Assembly: GCA_039000515.1 (NCBI GenBank)
Contig: JBCFYV010000024.1
Location: forward strand, 14,060,922 to 14,124,921
DNA length: 64,000 bases
Origin: Timema cristinae
Lineage: Eukaryota; Arthropoda; Insecta; Phasmatodea; Timematidae
Reading direction: 5' to 3'
A program made the position numbers and the translations under genes. Of the stretch, positions 56,421-64,000 are shown one piece after another. Under the pieces are notes generated by a model that was given only the letters and a program-made list of their open reading frames with translations, searched no databases and was not told the DNA's origin. Numbering within the stretch: position 1 is the first letter of the stretch; each line of letters begins with the position of its first letter.

Positions 56421-56633
56421 ATAGCTGGCTTTATCCTCAAGCAGTGTTTCCAAAACTTTTTTTCACAACCCTTAATATAATACTATCTTGGATCCAAAGT
56501 TATATTACATGTAGCTTAAACTGTCTATTATTTTCATATTAGGGTTTATTAATTAACTTAAATTAATTGATTTGAATAACAAAAAAAAAGCTAGGACAGT
56601 GAAATAAAAAGCTATTTCTTTGAATTTTATAGT

Positions 56634-56859
56634 GGTAGGGTGAGTGTGAGATTAAATGGAGGACCTACAGTTTAACGTGGGATCCGAACCATGGTGGAGG
56701 CCTGGCGCTCCACACATTCACAAGTTGTGATTAATACACGTCTTGTCAGAGGTGAAGGAAGGATTTGGCAATCAGATAAATTTGTGCTGGGACCAAGGAT
56801 TGAACTCCCAACCCCCAGCATAAAAGGCTGACACCTTACCCCTAAACTACCAGGTGACC
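56634..56859 (-). repeat. SINE family A lacking the shared tail
   Basis: Body and head are present (ggtcacctggtagtttaggg on the minus strand, with the gtgattaatacacgt subfamily segment), but the tail stops at ggtagggtgagtgtgag. Confidence 0.85.
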
Positions 56860-56984
56860 TAAAACCTAATTGATAGTTGCGATGAAATTATATACAGAAT
56901 ATACAGAGTCAACGATATTTAGTTGTCAGGATCTACTTATATTTATATTATCTATGAAGAGAATTTGATTTTTCACTATTACCA

Positions 56985-57210
56985 TCTCATCCAAAGATAA
57001 AGTCTTGTAATCGTGAAAACTCTTGACCTAGAGATTATAGTGAATCTTTACGTTTTATCTGACCCAGAATCCGAAAATGTGGATCCTAAAATTCCGTCTT
57101 ACCTCTATCTGCTTATCCGTTGCCACAGATTTGTAAAGGACTGAGAGATTTTGTACAAACTTTATATTTAGATATTATATGACTAAACCTCGGGATTTTT
57201 TTACCCTAGC

Positions 57211-57305
<95 letters not shown>

Positions 57306-57800
57306 GCACCGCGTCTTACTACCCGTTCGGGTTATACGCACTTACGCTAATGTGTAATGGTAGGGTGAATGTGAGATGAAATGAAGGACCTACAGTTTAA
57401 CGTGGAATCCGAACCACGGTGGAGGCCTGGCATTCCCCACATTCACAAGATGTCTTGTCAGAGGTGAAGGAAGGGTTTGGTAATCAGATAAATCTGTGCC
57501 GGGAACGAGGATTGAACCTCGGCCGCCAGCACAGAAGTCTGACACCTTACCCCTAGACCGCCAGGTCACCGACAGCTAGCTATTAAATTAAGGGTGGTTT
57601 ACTGATGATTTATTTATTTTCATTCAAAATTTTTCTAAAATTGCTTTAAATATGCTGTTTAAAACTAAGAATTAGGGAATGTTTGATTTCCCAAATAATA
57701 CTATATACTTGGTTTTTGGGTAAAAGTTTCCTTAAGGGTAGCTTACAAAAAAAGATTTTTGAAAATTCAGGCTATCGCGAAAATGGCTTTAATGGTTTTT
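56985..57800 (+). repeat. Dispersed repeat family R, copy 4, split by a SINE
   Basis: Left part to 57215 (ttatctgacccagaatccga); right part from 57586 (attaaattaagggtggttta, ctgatga), which matches taaaattaagggtagtttaa in copy 3. The SINE at 57216-57575 interrupts it. Confidence 0.7.
57216..57575 (-). repeat. SINE family A, full length, with longest (ATT)n tail
   Basis: About 30 ATT units, then near-consensus tail, body and head. The exact direct repeat CTAGCTATTA lies at 57206-57215 and 57576-57585. This is one of the youngest-looking copies. Confidence 0.95.
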
Positions 57801-57844
57801 AATAATATTTATTATAATTTTAGTAAGGAGATATAATATAATAA

Positions 57845-58360
57845 TAATCAAGGAATAAACAAATATTATAATAAGAATTGACTTTATATCTAAGGAAATA
57901 AGCTCACGTTAAAAGATTATATTGAATTGTTATGAAATAAACTAAACAATATAAATATATCAAAATCTTAATGGTTATAAAATCAATTATAAACTTAGGA
58001 CAAAATATTAGTTATAATAGAGAACAATGAAAGTTGACAAGTTTAATTTTCTAAAAGCTAATAATATTGGGAATCAAATGAGATTTGAATTAAAACTATT
58101 ATGTAATATACTAGCTAGCTTTTACTACTACTTTACTGCTAGCTTTTAGAAAATTAGACTTTTCAACTTCATTGTTATCTATTATAACTAACATTTTGTC
58201 TTAAATCTATAATTAATTTCATAGCCGTTATGGTTTTGATATATATTTTTATGTTGTTTAGATTATTTCATAACAATTTAATACACATTTTTTGACTTAA
58301 GCTTATTTCCTTAGATAGCAAGTTAATTCTTACTATAATATCTGTTTCTTCCTTGATTAA
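57845..58360. repeat. Large imperfect foldback, about 216-bp arms
   Basis: The left arm is 57845-58060 and the right arm 58141-58360, with an 80-bp spacer. Matching blocks include atctaaggaaataagct, gttatgaaataa, ttagttataatag, gaacaatgaa and ttttctaaaagcta against their reverse complements; similarity is about 80 percent by eye. No terminal target duplication is evident and the class is unknown. Confidence 0.88.
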
Positions 58361-58624
58361 TTAATGATTTTGTTTAAAATGTGTATCTTTACAGTGTTTG
58401 ACACGACAATTAAAATGTGTACTGTTTATTAATAAGAAAATCGTTTAAGGCTAGTTCAATGAGAATTAATTTAAAAAAGATATTTAAATATCTACGATTT
58501 TGTTCAAAATTTGTAACCCTGGTATATTTTACATGATAAATAATCATATATGTTTATTTTACTTAGATACATGAATTTAAATGTAACTAACTTGTTGGAG
58601 AAAAGTTGATTTTTTTTAAAAAAT

Positions 58625-58790
58625 GGGGTGAACTGGGGGTGGATTTTCCTAAATGGTTTTCCACTCTCCCTCCACGCAAATGCGGGTTCACTTCCTATAA
58701 TTCAACCTTCCCAATTCCTAATCCATTAGCGTAATTAGTACTTAAAGCGTATAAACGAACGGGTAGTAAAACGCGGTGCTAAATATTATT
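58625..58790 (+). repeat. SINE family B, 5'-truncated
   Basis: Starts at ggggtgaactgggggtggat and has a near-consensus body and tail. Confidence 0.9.
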
Positions 58791-59212
58791 TTCAAACATG
58801 GCTTTGAAAATTTAGTTCAATATGGACGTAGGGGAATTATTTTTCATGATGAATAAGAATACGTTTTTAGTTTTACTTTGTAAGATTATTTTGAGAATAG
58901 TTTACAAATAACTCATTTCCGAAAATTTGAATTATTTTGGTTTAAAATACATATAAATGAAGAATTTTTAATTGGATTAACAATAATATGTGTTTTTTTT
59001 CTAAGGAAAATGCAATTAAGGGAAATTTATTGAAACAATATATTCAAAAATTTTGCTTTAAGCTATAATGCACGATATGAGAAAGTTTGTGCGATTGTCA
59101 CAATTGTCTGTTTCAAAATAATGTGAATGTTTCTACACATATATTTGATTTTCTCCCACGAACCTTACTACTATTATTATTATTACTATTACTATTATTA
59201 TTACTTATTATT
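58791..59212. other. No gene recognised
   Basis: AT-rich; ends with a (ATT)n/(ACT)n-like stretch at 59168-59212. Confidence 0.5.
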
Positions 59213-59311
59213 ATGTGCCGATGTAATCAGTAGGTTCAGAAAGTCCATTCTAAATACCTCAAATAATAAAAAAATATAAAAACTAGGTCCTTGATAAATC
59301 AAAATAATCAC
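59213..59311. repeat. Near-copy of the SINE C 3' flank
   Basis: Almost identical to 53211-53310 (about four differences), starting atgtgccgatgtaatcagta and running through actaggtccttgataaatca. It is either the end of a 5'-truncated family C element or a duplicated fragment. Confidence 0.85.
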
Positions 59312-59822
59312 TTACTACCCTTAGAGTTAAAATTTTATAAACCTCTACTAAAGATGTCATCAAACCCTTTTTAGTTTTTATGAGATTGCTAAATGCTATA
59401 ATTTTGAAAATATATACACCCCAATTGTGTTTAAGCTACATTTTCTTAATGTCACTAAAACTCTTGTGTTTCATAATTTTATATTATGTGTATTATTTGT
59501 TATCTTTCTCTAAATGTTTATTTCAGAGTTTTACATTCTTTATTTCAAATTCCAAACCTTTCTAAAAGATGAAGAAAACCAAACGAGCCAACTTGAGTAA
59601 AATATTCCACTCCTTTAGACATTTGAACCTCTGTTTGTTTAGGAAAGGAAAATAAACTTGGAAGCAAACTTGTTCTGAGGTCAAATAAATATTGTATGTA
59701 CACTTCTACAAATTACATGGGGGAAAGGAAACAATTTGTTTATCAAAACATCCGGAAGTTTTGGTGAACGTTTATAATGAGTTAAAGGCAAATGCTTTCT
59801 CAGGATGCTTCTAAAATGAAAA
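59312..59822. other. No gene recognised; AT-rich
   Basis: A 61-residue hydrophobic frame at 59380-59565 looks like chance. Confidence 0.5.
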
Positions 59823-60056
59823 ATTGTATTTTACCCTAGTGTCACTATATTTAGATTAAAAATGGTATTTAACCCTGGTGTCACAATATTGAAATTAAAA
59901 ATGGTATTTTACTCTAGTGTCACAATATTCAGATAAAAAATTGTATTTTACCCTAGTGTCACTATATTTAGATTAAAAATGGTATTTAACCCTGGTGTCA
60001 CAATATTGAAATTAAAAATGGTATTTTACACTAGTGTCACAATATTCAGACTTATA
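59823..60056. repeat. 39-bp tandem repeat, 6 units, as two 117-bp triplets
   Basis: Unit attgtattttaccctagtgt then cactatatttagattaaaa. Units 1 and 4, 2 and 5, 3 and 6 are nearly identical, so a three-unit block was duplicated. Confidence 0.93.
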
Positions 60057-60119
60057 ATTGGCAACAACTATATTTGGTAGTAGTAATAATAGCAGGGATA
60101 GTATTCATAAGTTTTTTTA

Positions 60120-60335
60120 AACAAAGTTTCTTACTACCTGTCAAAGCTATAACCATATGTACTGATGACAGTAGTAAATTACGGACGATGAGGGTTTAAT
60201 TTAAAGAATGTACCCACATTTGCTTGTAGGAAGTATAGGAAATTGTTTTGGAAACACTATCCTCAGGACGCCCGAGCGGGATTCAAATCTCGAACTCCTT
60301 GTCATTGTTGATCTAATTCTTAGATGGAAGGCCAT
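60120..60335 (-). repeat. Old SINE family B (head type B2)
   Basis: Tail tttcttactacctgtcaaag, body with gaatgtacccacatttgctt, box B-like ttcaaatctcg. Diverged. Confidence 0.7.
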
Positions 60336-61382
60336 TACACTCTCTGGAAAATAAATATGATAGGGTGGGGCTATTTGGATCAAGAGACTATTTGAATCAA
60401 AATAATGATTCAAGCTACCACGCAGTTATTTTGCAAATATTTTTTGGTCTTTAGTTCTTATAACTTACTGAATGATTTACTGGCTGTAAATTGATATAAA
60501 AAATTATAATATTTAAACGTTTAAATAGCTGAAAAAATTGTTTTACGAGATCAATCGAAGTGGAATTGACATACTTTTTCTAGTGATGTAAATAATTGTA
60601 TTTGCGTTGTAAGGTCTTACCCTCTCATAGTTGTTGATTTAGTTGTTGATTTCAAAGTATTTTTAAAAAAACCTATAGCTTAGTCTTCTTGGCCCATCAC
60701 CAAGAAGTTTGAGCCTATTCTATTGGAAAATAAAAGAGTTATTTTTATTGAAAAATAGTTTGCTTTCGGGGTTATTTGAATCACTTTTTAAAGGGCTATT
60801 TGGTTCATTATTTTATTGCGTTTTTATTTATTTTTAAAATATACCACTAATTATTTATCGCTATCTCACACTTCGTAGAGTGAAAATAAAAACTTTTGAA
60901 TGCAATTAAAAAAAAAAAACTAAACATAAACTACTACACATTATTTCTCACGAGTACTCAAAGCTTGAAGAATAGCGCTAGTTTATTTGGAAAGGTATTT
61001 CTGTCTCATTTAAAATACTTAGATGTGGTATAGTTGTAAGTTGTAGATTGTACAGCCCTGTTACACACTGGCCTAACTGGCTAACCATATAAAGGTACTC
61101 TTGAAGGGAGTGAGAGGATGGTAAAATGTTTTCAGTATTTTGCCGGACCATCTCAGGAAGTTAAATGAAATTCTAGTTGATGGAATGGTGTGTTTTGGTT
61201 TGGTTTAGTGATAGTGTGTTTGAATGTATACACAGTCAATTATTATTTAGTAATACTGAATCATCGTGGGGGTAGGTTCTAATATATTAGCATCTTAACT
61301 ATTTTTTTAAATATTTAAATACTATTTTACTTAAACTTGTTAAATTATCTAAGTTTTTTAGTGTTTGATTTAGTTTTAAAAT
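60336..61382. other. Probable 5' untranslated part of the pogo-like element
   Basis: Repeated (g)ggctatttg(a/g)(a/t)tca motifs at 60368, 60388, 60770 and 60793 suggest terminal and subterminal sequence of the element whose transposase starts at 61383. No coding. Confidence 0.45.
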
Positions 61383-62207
61383 ATGATTTTAGATGGTTCA
61401 AGAATAAAAAAAAGATACCAACAATGGTTAAAAGATGGAATGACCCAGGCCCTAAAAAGTACACTTAACGAAAACTAGAGTGTCAGAGAAGTTGCATCAC
61501 ATTTCAAGGTACCGTTCAGTACACTGCAAAGAAGAGTTCGGGCGGCTAGACCACTTAAAACCGCTGATGGGCACCACCAAGTTAACCCATTTATAATACA
61601 AAAGTGAATAGGCCATCCTACAATCCTATATTTTGATCAGGAGAGAGCCCCAATAAAAAGATTAAAAGTTCTTTGTAATCGTGATTTTGGTCATTCAACG
61701 TAAAGTGTGCATAAAACTGCTTTCCAGTTTGCTAAGTCTCTTAACATCAAGACCACTTAGAATGAATATGCCCAAATTTCAGGCAAGGATTGGTTTATTT
61801 CTTTCATGAAACGACATCAAGATATCTGCTTAAGAAAGTCAGAAGGTTTGTCAAAATCTCGCGCTGAAGGAATTAATAGAAATGCAGTAGAAGAATGTTA
61901 CAAATTACTAATTGATGTCACAGTTGATCTTGGAATCCGTGTTCAGTCACAATCTGTTTACAATATGGATGAAACTGGTTTTCCTATGAACAACAAACCA
62001 TCTAAAATAGTAGCAGAAAAGGGGAAGAGAAATGTAGTTTCATTAACCAGCTTAGAGAGAGGTGAAAACGCGATCGTTAAAGCATGCTGCAGTGTGTGTG
62101 GGGTTTTTAAACCCCCAGTCGTGATTTTCAAGGGAAAAGGGATGAAAGAAGAATTTAACATTGGAATGCCATCGGGATCATTACTACTAATGTCAGAGAA
62201 TGGGTAA
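61383..62207 (+). pseudogene. pogo/Tigger-like transposase, truncated
   Basis: A cut-and-paste transposase of the Tc1/mariner superfamily. One frame runs through without shifts from ATG 61383: KKRYQQWLKDGMTQALK, a stop at 61476, then SVREVASHFKVPFSTLQRRV, which is a psq-type helix-turn-helix. After three more stops: GKDWFISFMKRHQDICLRKS (about 61785-61845), the CENP-B-type DNA-binding region. NMDETGF (about 61962) holds the first catalytic Asp, and ACCSVCGVFKPPVVIFKGKG follows in the DDE domain. It ends at SENG followed by tgggtaaa repeats, so the second and third catalytic acids are lost. With four in-frame stops and truncation it is inactive. Confidence 0.9.
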
Positions 62208-62369
62208 ATGGGTAAATGGGTAATAAAAAATAGTTATTAGTAGATTAGAATTATTGCACCTGTTTGCCGGAATTAAACCAAGGAACCTTCTATTGGTGTT
62301 CCAATATTCTACCACCAGGATTGGTCTTATATCAGCACACGACTTATACACTAATTTAAATTTAAAACG

Positions 62370-62515
62370 AACAAAACACCCAGCCCCCGGTTAATTCATC
62401 ATTGTGAAAAGGGAAACCTTTATTTCACCAATCATAAATTTTCAGCTATGCCAGGAATCGAACCCGGGACCCTTAAATTAGTAAATAGACACGCTACTGA
62501 TTGAACTAAGATGTC
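62370..62515 (-). repeat. Possible tRNA-derived repeat family D, copy 2
   Basis: Contains ggttaattcatcattgtgaa and gccaggaatcgaacccggga. On the minus strand the latter gives a good box B (gggttcgattcc). Shares segments in order with 44560-44695. Confidence 0.5.
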
Positions 62516-63663
62516 GAATAATATATATTGTTCTTTATATCATTGATGTATGAACAATAAAATAAGAATTTAAACCACACACTAACGGATACATCCAAAA
62601 AAGAAATCGGAATGTTTGATTAAGTTTACATTTGACCCTAGTTTTGAGACGGTCGATAGGATCTTGTAAAATAAGAAGACAATAAGATTCTGGACGAAAC
62701 AAAGTAATATTCTTCCTCTCAAAATCGCATTACAATAGAGTATTAAGTCGTCATTATTTGCTAGACTTTCTGTCGTTTTGTAAACTGAGCTCCTATAAAA
62801 CCTATTATCTCCTGACTATACCAAGGTAACATCCATAACCACCTTCCGAACAAAGGACTTCATGGAACTAAACAGTAGATGGAGTACCATTTGAAAAAAA
62901 GATAATATATGTAAATCTATAATAACATTTTGTTTGTAATGTACAATATATCATGTATACAAGATATAAATTACATATCATAATATATATTATTAATTAA
63001 AATGTAATGGAGTCTTTATTTATTTATGTTTTATAAGTATAAAGAATGTTTAGTACTTTTCAATAAGTAAGAAAACAAAAATGTTGTGAAAATTGTAGAA
63101 GAACCATTCATAGGAGCAAAAAATGTTCACAATTGAAAACTGACAAAGAATTAAAAATGTTTAAATCATAAACGTGATTTATTTAATCATTGTATTTCGT
63201 TAACATGTTAGTTGGATAGTTGCACTTTAAAAGCGAGGGAAAACTTGAAAAAAAAAATGTCAACGTAAAAAAAAATATATTGCCGATTATAATACAGTGA
63301 CTTGTTTTAATAGTTTTGTTTGTTAGATGAGTTCAGGGACGGGGATGACGTCACCCAGTAAAACTCAATAAGGGGGATGTTGTCATTGCTTGGGTAGGGG
63401 AGGGGGAGAGGGGAAATTATACGAATAGTGTACCAGTACGCTATGGAACCTACCATGCATATAAAATAAAATATGTAGAGTAATAAATCCCGCTTATTTA
63501 CTATTTACATAATTTAACTCTCATTAGTCATGAGGGATCGTTGAAGGTATATACACCTCGCTTACCCTAAATAGTAGCCAGTGGTCTCATCTTGACCGGT
63601 CAGAGTATGGCCCGATCTTATAAGCTCCTCCGTAGTGGAACCCATCAAGGTAATATTGCTACC
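62516..63663. other. No gene recognised
   Basis: AT-rich sequence; 63300-63420 is GC-richer with tgacgtcacc. The end (63614-63663) resembles 33231-33279. Confidence 0.45.
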
Positions 63664-63900
63664 TACCCGTGTCGGTGGCCACGTGGTCTAGCGCGCTACT
63701 CTCGCAGTAGACTAGACTGCTGATAATAGGGAGTTCCAGGTTTGACTCTCGATCGGGTGTACTGAGGGTGGTTTTCCCACCTTCCCACCACGCCAAATGT
63801 GGGTATACTACTTGTAAAGATAACCTTCCTGGTCTTTAAACATTAGCGTGATTAGTACACAAGAGTATAACCCGAATGGGTGGTAAGACATGGTGCTAAA
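63664..63900 (+). repeat. SINE family B (head type B2)
   Basis: Head cccgtgtcggtggccacgtg, box B-like ggtttgactctcg, body and shared tail cccgaatgggtggtaagaca. GCTACCT is present on both sides (63657-63663 and about 63906). Confidence 0.88.
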
Positions 63901-64000
63901 AAAAGGCTACCTTTTATTTCAAATGTAGTGTAAATATCTTGAATATTAGAATGTATCAAAATAATCACTAGGCCTACCATTTTCAAACCACTCATAAATA

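Overview
This window looks like a stretch of a large, AT-rich, transposon-filled animal genome, probably an invertebrate and possibly an arthropod. The evidence is very high AT content, dozens of tRNA-derived SINEs with target-site duplications, (ATT)n tails, Helitron, Penelope-like, pogo, hAT and KRBA2/Ginger-like transposon remnants, and many minisatellites. No operons, bacterial ribosome-binding sites or intact host genes are visible. I recognise no complete host protein-coding gene. Every recognisable coding similarity belongs to a decayed mobile element. The species cannot be told from the sequence alone.

Layout. 0-5 kb: SINEs, a 21-bp minisatellite and a LINE reverse-transcriptase remnant. 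6.4-11 kb: a Helitron-like element with an internal 144-bp periodicity, then a broken autonomous Helitron helicase ending in a hairpin and a CTAG terminus. 12.7-13.1 kb and 26.6-27.0 kb: two copies of one TTAA-flanked MITE. 15.5-17.7 kb: a minus-strand Penelope-like element (YVDD reverse transcriptase, GIY-YIG-like endonuclease, hammerhead-like motif) interrupted by two SINEs with clear target duplications. 18-28 kb: SINEs, a short Helitron-like element and a dispersed repeat family. 29.7-32.0 kb: a 26-bp minisatellite of about 90 units. 36.9-39.9 kb: a DNA transposon with long imperfect inverted ends and a decayed KRBA2-like integrase/transposase on the minus strand. 42.3-44 kb: a foldback MITE inside a SINE and a 46-bp minisatellite with higher-order structure. 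47.6-49.5 kb: a 64-bp tandem repeat and a 15-bp array that contains repeated RFX/X-box-like sites. 50.8-58.8 kb: SINEs, a hAT transposase fragment split by a 54-bp SINE tail, a SINE-interrupted repeat copy and a 516-bp foldback. 59.8-64 kb: a 39-bp tandem repeat, a pogo/Tigger-like transposase pseudogene and further SINEs.

How the parts relate. Two abundant SINE families (called A and B here) have different tRNA-like heads and bodies but share the same 3' tail, which carries an ACCC-GAAC-GGGT hairpin and ends in (TAA)n. This suggests that one unseen LINE mobilised both. Family B itself has two alternative heads. Because many SINEs keep exact target duplications, they date the older elements they interrupt. 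The autonomous elements are all broken by stops, frameshifts or truncation, so this is a graveyard of several transposon classes and not a working gene cluster.
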